Shown here piece after piece: positions 1 through 5,767 of a DNA stretch of 5,767 nucleotides. The stretch spans positions 1 through 5,767 of the forward strand of contig DAOWMZ010000144.1 of the NCBI GenBank assembly GCA_030642845.1. Reading direction: 5' to 3'. Within the stretch, counting starts at the first letter, position 1; each line of letters starts with the position of its first letter. The stretch is from Candidatus Zixiibacteriota bacterium (GTDB lineage: Bacteria > Zixibacteria > MSB-5A5 > GN15 > FEB-12). The notes under the pieces were generated by a model. The model made no database searches, was not told the origin of the DNA, and worked only from the letters and a program-made list of their open reading frames with translations. Both the position numbers and the translations under genes were made by a program.

Positions 1-1
1 G

Positions 2-646
2 AAAGGATTCACCTCCTCTATTAGCTCACAGGGTTCAGGGAAAGATGAAATCTCAGTTAAAACTTACAAATATACTTTGATCCCTACCTCGTCTGGCAAA
101 GGGACAATCGATCCGATAAATATCCCTTATGTTATGTTGCCAGACAGCATTCCCGGTGAACTTGTTACCGAAGCGATGACTGTTCAGATTCATGATCCTG
201 TCCCGGTTGAAGAGACCGATTGGACTAATATTATTTTAATCGTAACAGTAATTGCCATAGTATTTGTTGTGATAGTTGTTTTCTTCCTAATGTGGCTTAA
301 GAAAAAGGGAGCTAAAGAAGATCTGAAATCACCTAAAGAAAAAGCAATCGAAGATTTGGATATTCTAAAAAACGTTGCTGGCAACGATATGAAAATATTC
401 CAAAACGGCTTACACCAGCTTCTGAAAGATTTTGTTAGTTTACAATATTTAATTAATGTTGAAACTTTGGATGATGATGAGCTTATAAAAAGTATTATGG
501 AATGCGGATTGTCAAAATCAGATGGTGACAAATTAGCCGGATGGATTATTAAAGCCAAACAGGATAAGTTCCGCCCGGTGGTTTCTGCCCCTGGGGATAC
601 TATAAGGCTTGAGACCGAAGTTAGAGAATTTTTTAGTAATATATAG
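2..646 (+). CDS. BatD-like single-pass membrane protein, C-terminal part (5' end outside window)
   Basis: The frame is open from base 2 with no stop, and the codons before the first candidate start (TTG at 77) continue the same beta-rich pattern, so this is the last 214 residues of a longer protein. Fragment residues 1-65 look like the end of a BatD-type periplasmic beta domain: a YTLIPTSSGKGTIDPINIPY stretch (alternating hydrophobic residues, a Gly-turn, then an I-x-P-I-x-I-P-Y strand). A strong transmembrane helix follows at about residues 76-99, closed by WLKKK, which puts the C-terminus in the cytoplasm. The remaining ~110 residues are helical and charged and resemble the cytoplasmic module of the BatD-like protein at 3476-4501 (shared pattern: P-x-E-x-A...L..LK, an NV-x-T-like element, KF near the end). 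By family knowledge it belongs to an envelope-associated Bat complex. moxR starts 23 nt downstream. The BatD-like assignment is fairly confident; the precise family is less so because the N-terminus is missing. Confidence 0.72.
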   Translation, partial: KGFTSSISSQGSGKDEISVKTYKYTLIPTSSGKGTIDPINIPYVMLPDSIPGELVTEAMTVQIHDPVPVEETDWTNIILIVTVIAIVFVVIVVFFLMWLKKKGAKEDLKSPKEKAIEDLDILKNVAGNDMKIFQNGLHQLLKDFVSLQYLINVETLDDDELIKSIMECGLSKSDGDKLAGWIIKAKQDKFRPVVSAPGDTIRLETEVREFFSNI

Positions 647-660
647 TTTTAATTATAAAC

Positions 661-666
661 GGAGGA
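661..666 (+). promoter_or_regulatory. Shine-Dalgarno site for moxR
   Basis: GGAGGA ends three bases before the ATG at 670. It is the best purine match in the 23-nt gap and supports this start, although the spacing is short. The gap holds no hairpin or terminator, so read-through from the upstream gene is expected. Confidence 0.7.
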
Positions 667-669
667 TAA

Positions 670-1659
670 ATGCATACTGATATTCAGGAAATTCAAGCTC
701 TTGTTGAGCAGGAATCATCATTTGTAAAAAAACTGACAGGGCAAATGAGTTCGGTGATTGTGGGGCAGGAATATTTGATCGAAAGACTTCTGATCGGAAT
801 ATTAGCCAATGGTCATATTCTAATTGAGGGAGTTCCCGGACTGGCTAAAACATTATCGGTGAGTACTCTTTCATCGGCGATCCGGGCAAAATTCCAACGA
901 CTGCAATTTACTCCAGATCTACTGCCAGCCGATTTGATTGGAACCATGATTTATAATCCCCATACTGCTGAATTTTCAGTAAAAAAAGGACCAATCTTTG
1001 CCAATATTATCCTTGCTGATGAAATCAACCGCGCCCCTGCCAAAGTACAATCAGCTCTTCTGGAGGCAATGCAGGAACGCCAGGTTACAATTGGTGAAAC
1101 AACATTTAAATTAGATGAACCTTTTCTTGTATTAGCAACTCAGAATCCAATTGAGCAGGAAGGTACATACCCTCTTCCGGAAGCCCAGATCGATCGTTTT
1201 ATGCTGATGTTGAAAATAGGTTACCCCAATCCTACTGAAGAACGTGAGATTATGGAGCGAAATACCGGAGCGGAACTACCGGAGATTGAAAAGGTTATTT
1301 CTCCCGAAGATATTATCAGTGCCCGCAATGTAGTTCGTTCAATTTATATTGATGATAAGATCAAGGAATATATCATAAATATTATCTTTGCGACCCGTGA
1401 ACCTGAAAAATACGGCCTTTCAGAGGTAAAAGACCTGATCGCATTCGGTGCATCACCTCGTGCTACTATTTATCTTAATTTAGCATCCAAGGCTCATGCT
1501 TTCCTTAAGGGGAGAGGTTATGTTACTCCGGAAGATATCAAAGCGATCGGCCATGATATTTTAAGACACCGCATTTTGATTACTTATGAAGCGGAAGCGG
1601 AAGAAATTAACTCTGATACTATTGTTTCAAAAGTGTTTGATACTATCGAAGTACCGTAA
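670..1659 (+). CDS. moxR: MoxR-family AAA+ ATPase
   Basis: This is a 329-residue cytoplasmic AAA+ ATPase, the normal length for the MoxR family. Visible motifs are Walker A GVPGLAKT (54-61), Walker B ILADEINR (114-121), sensor 1 ATQNP (156-160), the MoxR signature EGTYPLPEAQIDRF (164-177) with a likely arginine finger at R176, and sensor 2 GASPRA (260-265, R264). The stretch AKVQSALLEAMQERQVTIG (124-142) is highly typical of the family. The C-terminal lid runs from about 215 to the end. MoxR ATPases are thought to act as chaperones that activate or assemble VWA-domain proteins, and here DUF58 follows 11 nt later with BatA and BatB further down, so those are the likely clients (inference). The start is supported by GGAGGA just upstream. 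All catalytic motifs are intact. The family is certain; the individual substrate is not. Confidence 0.97.
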   Translation: MHTDIQEIQALVEQESSFVKKLTGQMSSVIVGQEYLIERLLIGILANGHILIEGVPGLAKTLSVSTLSSAIRAKFQRLQFTPDLLPADLIGTMIYNPHTAEFSVKKGPIFANIILADEINRAPAKVQSALLEAMQERQVTIGETTFKLDEPFLVLATQNPIEQEGTYPLPEAQIDRFMLMLKIGYPNPTEEREIMERNTGAELPEIEKVISPEDIISARNVVRSIYIDDKIKEYIINIIFATREPEKYGLSEVKDLIAFGASPRATIYLNLASKAHAFLKGRGYVTPEDIKAIGHDILRHRILITYEAEAEEINSDTIVSKVFDTIEVP

Positions 1660-1670
1660 GATTATAAAAT

Positions 1671-2546
1671 ATGCTGCCTAAGGAAATACTCAAGAAAATA
1701 CGCCGCATAGAGATCAGGACCAAGAAACTGGTCAACGATCTCTTTTCAGGTGAATACCATTCCACTTTCAAGGGACAGGGGATGGAATTCGAGGAAGTGC
1801 GTAAGTATGAACCGGGTGATGATATCCGTCTCATTGACTGGAACGTTACCGCCCGTACCGGGTATCCCTATATCAAAAAATTCAAAGAGGAACGCGAACT
1901 CTCGGTAGTTTTGCTGGTTGATGCTTCCTCGTCGGGAAAGTTCGGAACAAGAGAGAGATTTAAGAGTGAAACAGCCGCCGAATTGGGAGCACTTTTGGCT
2001 TTTTCAGCAATCAAAAATAATGATAAAGTCGGTTTGATTATCTTTACTGATAAGATTGAAAAATTTGTTCCACCCCAGAAGGGGAGAGCGCATGTCTTAA
2101 GGCTGATCCGTGAGATTCTGTATTTTGAACCGGAAGGGATTGGTACTGACATCGGAATAGCGATGGAATATTTCAACAAAGTTATCAAGCGTAAATCAGT
2201 AGTTTTCCTTATCTCGGATTTCCTTTCTGAAAATTACAGCAAGCCCCTCCAGATTGCCAACCGAAAACATGATCTCATAGCGATCAAAATTCCTGATCCC
2301 AGAGAGACATCATTTGAAAATGTTGGAATGATTGAGCTTGAGGATGCTGAAACTAATGAAGTTTATATGATCGATACCGGATCAAAAGAATTTCGAAGAG
2401 AATTTGCTGCCCGTGCAGATGAAGATATTGAAAGGCTTAAACGAGAATTCCAGCTTATCAATTTAGACTTTATCAACATCAGAACTGACCAGTCATACAT
2501 TGTCCCTCTGATTAATTTCTTCAAGATGCGTGAGAAGAGGCATTAA
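1671..2546 (+). CDS. DUF58 family protein with VWA-like domain
   Basis: The protein has 291 residues and no membrane segment, so it is the short, soluble DUF58 form, in contrast to longer members with N-terminal helices. The DUF58 signature is at 35-62: GQGMEFEEVRKYEPGDDIR followed by LIDWNVTAR. A VWA-like fold follows, with a complete MIDAS metal site: D84-x-S86-x-S88 (DASSS), T159 in GIGTDIG, and D183 in LISDF. The conserved segments NNDKVGLIIF (116-125) and the PPQKGRAHVLRLIRE run (134-148) are family hallmarks. DUF58 genes almost always sit beside moxR, as here, and are presumed partners of the ATPase; the biochemical role is unknown. No good Shine-Dalgarno sequence lies in the 11-nt gap before the ATG, so translation may be coupled to moxR. 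The start is preferred because the LPKEILKKIRRIEIRTKKLV opening matches the usual N-terminus. Confidence 0.95.
   Translation: MLPKEILKKIRRIEIRTKKLVNDLFSGEYHSTFKGQGMEFEEVRKYEPGDDIRLIDWNVTARTGYPYIKKFKEERELSVVLLVDASSSGKFGTRERFKSETAAELGALLAFSAIKNNDKVGLIIFTDKIEKFVPPQKGRAHVLRLIREILYFEPEGIGTDIGIAMEYFNKVIKRKSVVFLISDFLSENYSKPLQIANRKHDLIAIKIPDPRETSFENVGMIELEDAETNEVYMIDTGSKEFRREFAARADEDIERLKREFQLINLDFINIRTDQSYIVPLINFFKMREKRH
2536..2540 (+). promoter_or_regulatory. Probable Shine-Dalgarno site for the lipoprotein gene
   Basis: AGAGG lies inside the last codons of the DUF58 gene, with nine bases to the ATG at 2550. The two genes are only 3 nt apart, so the site has to overlap the upstream coding region. 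It fits the start that gives an intact lipoprotein signal. Confidence 0.5.
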
Positions 2547-2549
2547 ATT

Positions 2550-3458
2550 ATGAATAATAGGAATTTTATAATTATTATTACCTCTTTACTACTTATGTTA
2601 AGTATTTTGTCCTCCTGCAACAACAGTGTAGATCATACCACCACTATTGAACGACATAAAAAATTAGCCGGGGAGCTTAGAGAAAATCGTCTTTATGAAG
2701 CAGCGGTTGATGAATACAAAAAAGTTCTGAACTATGAATATGTAAACAATTCTGAACGTGCAAATCTAAATTATCTGATTGGACGGATTTATTTCGAAAA
2801 CATTTCAGATTATAAAAATGCCGCTGCTTATTATGTTAAAGCACAATCTCTTGATCCTGATGCTCCATTCAGCGCAGAAGCATCACGTAAATTAGTTGCT
2901 TCATTAGAGAAAATGGGGAATGTCGTTGATGCCAAACGCAGGCTTGATGCAATCGTAAATCTTGATGCCGGTCCTCAAAATGATGAAGATGTTGTTGTTG
3001 CCAAAGTTGGGACTGTTCCGATTTATATGTCGGAAATTGATAACCGTATTCAGCAGCTACCACCGGAATCCCAAAGACAATTTCTAAATCCACAGGCAAA
3101 AGTAGAATTTATGCACCAGCATGTCGGGATGGAGCTTCTGTATCATGCTGCGGTCAGAGAAAATTATGATGACGATGAGGAAATAAAAAAACAGCAGCAG
3201 TTATTTAATAAACAATTATTGATTAATAAATATGTGGTCGATAAAGTAATGCCACAGATAAAAATTGATACCAATGACGTTAAAAATTATTATCTGGCAA
3301 ATAAAGATAAGCAATACAAAGATGCTCCGTATGATTCGGTAAAAGCTCAGGTCTTTATTGATTATCAATCAGAAAAAACACAATCGGCATTTGGCGATTA
3401 TATCTCGATGTTAGCTAAAAAAGAGAAAGTTGAATTCTTTGATAATAATGTCAGGTAG
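2550..3458 (+). CDS. Lipoprotein with TPR-like repeats and a SurA/PpiC-type chaperone region lacking the parvulin domain
   Basis: The 302-residue product starts with a lipoprotein signal: N-terminal charge, hydrophobic core (6-20) and lipobox LSSC with the acylated Cys at 23, so the mature protein is membrane-anchored on the periplasmic side. Asn at +2 is not the Asp inner-membrane retention signal of E. coli. Residues ~35-138 form helix pairs resembling tetratricopeptide repeats (LYEAAVDEYKKVL; YKNAAAYYVKAQSLDPDAP; VVDAKRRLDAIVNLD). Residues ~147-255 resemble the N-terminal chaperone region of SurA/PpiC proteins: VVVAKVGTVPIYMSEIDNRI, a central helix KVEFMHQHVGMELLYHAAV, then IDTNDVKNYYLANKDKQY. 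At that point a parvulin isomerase domain would normally begin, but the chain goes straight to the closing helix (YDSVKAQVFIDY...YISMLAKKEKVEF). Proline isomerase activity is therefore not expected; a holdase or scaffold role is inferred. In its operon position it may substitute for TPR proteins BatC or BatE. TPR and SurA-like calls rest on pattern recognition only. Confidence 0.8.
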   Translation: MNNRNFIIIITSLLLMLSILSSCNNSVDHTTTIERHKKLAGELRENRLYEAAVDEYKKVLNYEYVNNSERANLNYLIGRIYFENISDYKNAAAYYVKAQSLDPDAPFSAEASRKLVASLEKMGNVVDAKRRLDAIVNLDAGPQNDEDVVVAKVGTVPIYMSEIDNRIQQLPPESQRQFLNPQAKVEFMHQHVGMELLYHAAVRENYDDDEEIKKQQQLFNKQLLINKYVVDKVMPQIKIDTNDVKNYYLANKDKQYKDAPYDSVKAQVFIDYQSEKTQSAFGDYISMLAKKEKVEFFDNNVR

Positions 3459-3475
3459 AGTTTGTAAATAGATTT

Positions 3476-4501
3476 ATGAAAAAAATGTTAAAAACATATT
3501 TATTATTATTACTGATAACCTGCTCTACAGTAATTGCCCAGTCTGAGATGGATACAGTCAGTTCATTACCCGGAGTTGAAATACAAACTTCAGTTGATAG
3601 GGCAGATATTTATGTCGGTGATCTGATTACTTATAGGCTGACGATTATTCATGATTCTACGATTGAACTTATTCCGCCGCCATTGGGAGCAAACCTGGGT
3701 GCGTTTGATGTAAAAGATTACAAACCGGATGTAGTTTCCAAACGAGAAGATAGCCGCATTCAGAGTGTGAATAGTTTTGTTTTAAGTACCTTTACCACTG
3801 GTGACTATATCATTCCTCCTATACCGGTTGTGTTTGTTTTTCCGGATAGCACTAAAAAATTGATGATCTCTGAGCCGGTTCCGATAAAAGTAAATTCACT
3901 TCTTTTAAACACTGATGATTCACTCGATATAAAACCTCTAAAAGCCCAGCATGCCTTTGAAAAGGATTATTATTATTACTATTTGTATAGCGGTTTGGGA
4001 TTATTGATTGTTTTGATTGTCATAGCTCTACTATGGTATCGACATCATAAAAAATCAATGGAAGCTGAACCGGAAGATCTCCGTGATCCCTGGGAAATTG
4101 CCTTTGAGAGGTTGGCGTTGCTTAAGCAAAAGAACCTGCTTGATGCCGGGAGTTATAAACTATTTTATATCGAATTGTCAGAGACCGCAAGGTGGTATCT
4201 GGGGAGAATATTCAGGCAAAACGTTCTGGATATGACTACCGTTGAATTCATGTCTCAATTTGAGGAAGTAGAACTACCGCCAAATGTTTATGATAACATA
4301 CTCACATTTCTGAGATTTGCTGATCTGGTTAAGTTTGCCAAGATGATTCCTGAAAATGATAAAATCGATTTGGACTTTAATGCTGTATATAATATTGTTG
4401 AGCAAGTCAGGATTGCAAAGCTCAGAGAAAAAGAGATAGAATCAGATCTAAAAGAGAAGTTTGAAAAGGATGAACCGGTTTCAACAGGGAGGCAAGGATG
4501 A
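3476..4501 (+). CDS. BatD-like / DUF4381-like single-pass membrane protein
   Basis: The 341-residue protein has a Sec signal peptide (MKKMLK, hydrophobic core 8-20, probable cleavage VIA|Q at 21/22). A periplasmic beta domain covers about 34-140; it includes VDRADIYVGDLITYRLTI, typical of the BatD start, and FTTGDYIIPPIPVVF (106-120), typical of its last hairpin. A transmembrane helix spans about 171-188, preceded by DYYYYYLY and followed by WYRHHKK, so the C-terminal ~150 residues are cytoplasmic. That region matches the DUF4381-like pattern: DPWEIAFERLALLK (204-217), a YIELSETARWYLGRIF helix (231-246), TTVEF (254-258), and FADLVKFAKMIP (281-292). It ends in a charged helix. The gene follows the lipoprotein by 17 nt without a clear ribosome site (a second in-frame ATG is at 3485) and overlaps the next gene by ATGA, which implies translational coupling with batA. 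It probably partners BatA and BatB in the membrane. It is shorter than classical multi-domain BatD. Confidence 0.85.
   Translation: MKKMLKTYLLLLLITCSTVIAQSEMDTVSSLPGVEIQTSVDRADIYVGDLITYRLTIIHDSTIELIPPPLGANLGAFDVKDYKPDVVSKREDSRIQSVNSFVLSTFTTGDYIIPPIPVVFVFPDSTKKLMISEPVPIKVNSLLLNTDDSLDIKPLKAQHAFEKDYYYYYLYSGLGLLIVLIVIALLWYRHHKKSMEAEPEDLRDPWEIAFERLALLKQKNLLDAGSYKLFYIELSETARWYLGRIFRQNVLDMTTVEFMSQFEEVELPPNVYDNILTFLRFADLVKFAKMIPENDKIDLDFNAVYNIVEQVRIAKLREKEIESDLKEKFEKDEPVSTGRQG
4487..4492 (+). promoter_or_regulatory. Shine-Dalgarno site for batA
   Basis: GGGAGG lies five bases before the ATG at 4498, inside the end of the BatD-like gene. It is one of the clearest ribosome sites in the window and fixes the batA start at the ATGA overlap. 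Confidence 0.75.
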
Positions 4502-5541
4502 ATATAGAATTTGCCGGTCTCTCTATAAACTTTCTCGATTTTTTAGAGACTACTATACCTGCAATAATAATATTTATTGTCGGGGCTCTTATTATTGCAG
4601 CAATGCTTTATTATCACCTGAAACATCGCCGGGTGAAATCAGCAACTATAAAATATTCTGATATACGCATTGTGAAAAGAGCCGCCCGTACCAATCGCCA
4701 GAAACTTCGTTTCATTTTAATATTTCTTCGCATATCAGCTATCGCTCTGTTTATTGTCGCTTTTGCTCGTCCTCGCTCAGGTACCGAATATCAGGAAGTC
4801 AAATCTGAAGGTATTGATATTATGCTGGCACTCGATGTCTCATCTTCGATGCAAGCAGAGGATTTCAAACCGCATAATCGTCTATATGTCGCCAAGGAAG
4901 AGATTAAAAAATTTATTGAAAAGCGTGTTAATGATCGGATTGGTCTGGTTGTTTTTGCAAGATACTCATTTACTCAATGCCCCTTAACTACCGATTATGG
5001 TGTCCTTCTGAATTTTATCGATCAGGTTGATTTTGGTATGGTCGATGACGGCACTGCTATCGGAATGGCTCTGGCAAATAGCGTAAACCGTCTTCGGGAA
5101 TCACAAAGTGCTAGTAGAATTATTGTCCTGTTGACTGATGGCGACAACAATGCAGGTGAAATTGATCCCATTACAGCCGCCAATCTTGCCGATGCATTCG
5201 ATATTAAGATATATACTATAGGGGCAGGTAAATCTGGCAATGCCATGTATCCTTATCAGGATCCGCTTTATGGCAAGCGATATGTCTATCAGCCAACCAA
5301 GATCGATGAAGAGACTTTGAAGGAAATTGCCAAACGAACCGATGGCAAATACTTCCGTGCCAAATCCGGCGAGGAACTCGAAGAAATTTATGAATTAATT
5401 GATGGATTAGAAAAGACTGAAATTGAAGTGGCCTCTCATATTCAATATGTGGAGCTGTTTCATTATTTCACTTATGGTGGTTTGTTATTGTTACTTTTAG
5501 AAATGATTCTGGCTCATACTTATTTCAGAAAGTTACCGTAG
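4498..5541 (+). CDS. batA: BatA-like VWA-domain membrane protein
   Basis: The 347-residue protein has the standard BatA layout: two N-terminal membrane helices (about 20-38 and 71-90) separated by a basic loop, the junction VAFARPRSG (87-95), a VWA domain (~106-300), and a C-terminal membrane helix (about 323-342). The MIDAS metal site is complete: D113-x-S115-x-S117 in DVSSSM, T186 in DGTAIG, and D214 in LLTDGDNN. The segment RIGLVVFARYSFTQCPLTTD (147-166), IDEETLKEIAKRTDGKYFRA (269-288) and the YELIDGLEKTEIE run (298-310) are hallmarks of BatA. BatA proteins are implicated in aerotolerance, envelope stress and virulence in Bacteroides, Francisella and Leptospira relatives, probably through metal-dependent protein binding; the exact function is unresolved. 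Assignment over BatB rests on the GDNN motif, the lack of a TPR tail, and its place directly before a BatB-like gene. Confidence 0.93.
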   Translation: MNIEFAGLSINFLDFLETTIPAIIIFIVGALIIAAMLYYHLKHRRVKSATIKYSDIRIVKRAARTNRQKLRFILIFLRISAIALFIVAFARPRSGTEYQEVKSEGIDIMLALDVSSSMQAEDFKPHNRLYVAKEEIKKFIEKRVNDRIGLVVFARYSFTQCPLTTDYGVLLNFIDQVDFGMVDDGTAIGMALANSVNRLRESQSASRIIVLLTDGDNNAGEIDPITAANLADAFDIKIYTIGAGKSGNAMYPYQDPLYGKRYVYQPTKIDEETLKEIAKRTDGKYFRAKSGEELEEIYELIDGLEKTEIEVASHIQYVELFHYFTYGGLLLLLLEMILAHTYFRKLP

Positions 5542-5544
5542 GAG
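5540..5544 (+). promoter_or_regulatory. Shine-Dalgarno site for batB
   Basis: AGGAG overlaps the TAG stop of batA and lies 11 bases before the ATG at 5556. The spacing is a little long, but no other start with a better site precedes the conserved N-terminus. Confidence 0.55.
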
Positions 5545-5555
5545 TGATTATATAA

Positions 5556-5767
5556 ATGCGTTTTGGTGAACCGACAAATTTTCTGCTAATATTAGTAGTA
5601 ATACTGCTCGCTGTTTTTGTTTACTGGGCTTTAGCTCGTAAGAAAAAGCTTATTAATCGTTTTGGTGATCTCCCCCTGATAATGAAAAACGCTCCTTATA
5701 TCTCTTTTGCAAGACAGGGAACCAAGGCAGCCTTATTGCTTTTATCATTAATTCTCATTGTAATAGC
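5556..5767 (+). CDS. batB: BatB-like VWA membrane protein, N-terminal part (3' end outside window)
   Basis: An open frame runs from the ATG to the window edge without a stop (70 complete codons plus two bases). The translation begins MRFGEPTNFLLILVVILLAV, giving a first membrane helix at about residues 8-27, followed by the basic stretch ARKKKLINRFGDLPLIMKN. A second helix begins at about residue 58 (AALLLLSLILIVIA) and is cut by the edge. The F-G-x-P-x-x-L-L opening and the short basic loop with a RFGDLPLI element are typical of BatB N-termini, with a shorter loop than in the preceding BatA. The VWA domain and any TPR tail lie outside the window, so the MIDAS site cannot be checked. It starts 14 nt after batA. 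The call depends on the N-terminus and on gene order; a second BatA copy cannot be excluded. Confidence 0.8.
   Translation, partial: MRFGEPTNFLLILVVILLAVFVYWALARKKKLINRFGDLPLIMKNAPYISFARQGTKAALLLLSLILIVI

Noticed and set aside
190..558. Reverse-strand open frame of 122 codons
   Set aside because: It lies wholly antisense to the BatD-like gene, its translation is low-complexity (Ser/Ile/Thr rich) and matches no family I recognise. The similar reverse frames at 1643-1834, 1868-2188, 2869-3099 and 5022-5246 were rejected for the same reason.
77..646. A TTG codon at 77 as the true start of the first gene
   Set aside because: The frame is open to the window edge, no Shine-Dalgarno site precedes the TTG, and the upstream codons continue the beta domain. 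A start here would leave no signal peptide for a domain that must be periplasmic.
647..669. Terminator or promoter in the largest gap between genes
   Set aside because: Only 23 AT-rich bases with a ribosome site are present; no inverted repeat or T-run hairpin could be found.
3255..3400. A frameshift or assembly error as the cause of the missing parvulin domain
   Set aside because: The reading frame is continuous, and the expected N- and C-terminal helices of the SurA-like region both lie in that one frame, so any loss was a clean in-frame deletion or ancestral absence.
3488..3527. Lipobox (LITC, Cys16) in the second BatD-like protein
   Set aside because: Thr at the -1 position is a poor lipobox, the hydrophobic core continues past the Cys, and VIA|Q just after it is a good signal peptidase I site.
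4461..4661. Forward open frame crossing the BatD-like/batA junction
   Set aside because: It overlaps two well-supported genes in another frame, and the translation has a Cys/Tyr-rich composition with no recognisable domain.
4754..4987. Forward open frame inside batA
   Set aside because: It is an out-of-frame shadow of the BatA VWA domain with no ribosome site and no recognisable motif.

Overview
The window is a tightly packed, single-strand block of seven genes, the outer two cut by the window edges. It is a Bat/MoxR-type cluster, named after the Bacteroides aerotolerance operon. In order it holds: the C-terminal end of a BatD-like membrane protein (2-646), a MoxR-family AAA+ ATPase (670-1659), a soluble DUF58/VWA protein (1671-2546), a lipoprotein with a TPR-like region followed by a SurA/PpiC-type chaperone-like region (2550-3458), a second BatD-like/DUF4381-like single-pass membrane protein (3476-4501), a BatA-like VWA membrane protein (4498-5541), and the first 70 codons of a BatB-like protein (5556 to the window end). 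All gaps are 23 nt or less, one pair overlaps by ATGA, and no terminator or promoter-like gap is visible, so one transcript is likely.

The organism is probably a Gram-negative bacterium of the FCB (Bacteroidota-like) group or a related candidate phylum. The reasons are AT-rich DNA, a lipoprotein signal, a SurA-like periplasmic domain, and a bat gene order (moxR, DUF58, BatD-like, batA, batB) that is common in that group. This placement is inference from family context; no marker gene fixes the phylum.

From what is known of these families, the genes probably work together as follows. The MoxR ATPase acts in the cytoplasm, as a chaperone or remodelling enzyme, on VWA-domain partners (DUF58, BatA and BatB), whose MIDAS metal sites are intact where visible. 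The two BatD-like proteins have periplasmic beta domains, one transmembrane helix and related helical cytoplasmic domains, and could link envelope state to the cytoplasmic machinery. The lipoprotein would sit on the periplasmic side, as the TPR protein BatC or BatE does in classical operons. The exact biochemical function of Bat systems is unsettled, with cell-envelope integrity and stress tolerance reported.

Most of the window is a recognisable Bat cluster and not a new system. The two least ordinary elements are the TPR-plus-SurA-like lipoprotein that lacks a parvulin catalytic domain, and the two BatD-like proteins bracketing moxR-DUF58-lipoprotein, whose cytoplasmic modules look homologous. 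No RNA genes, mobile elements, CRISPR arrays or long intergenic stretches were seen.
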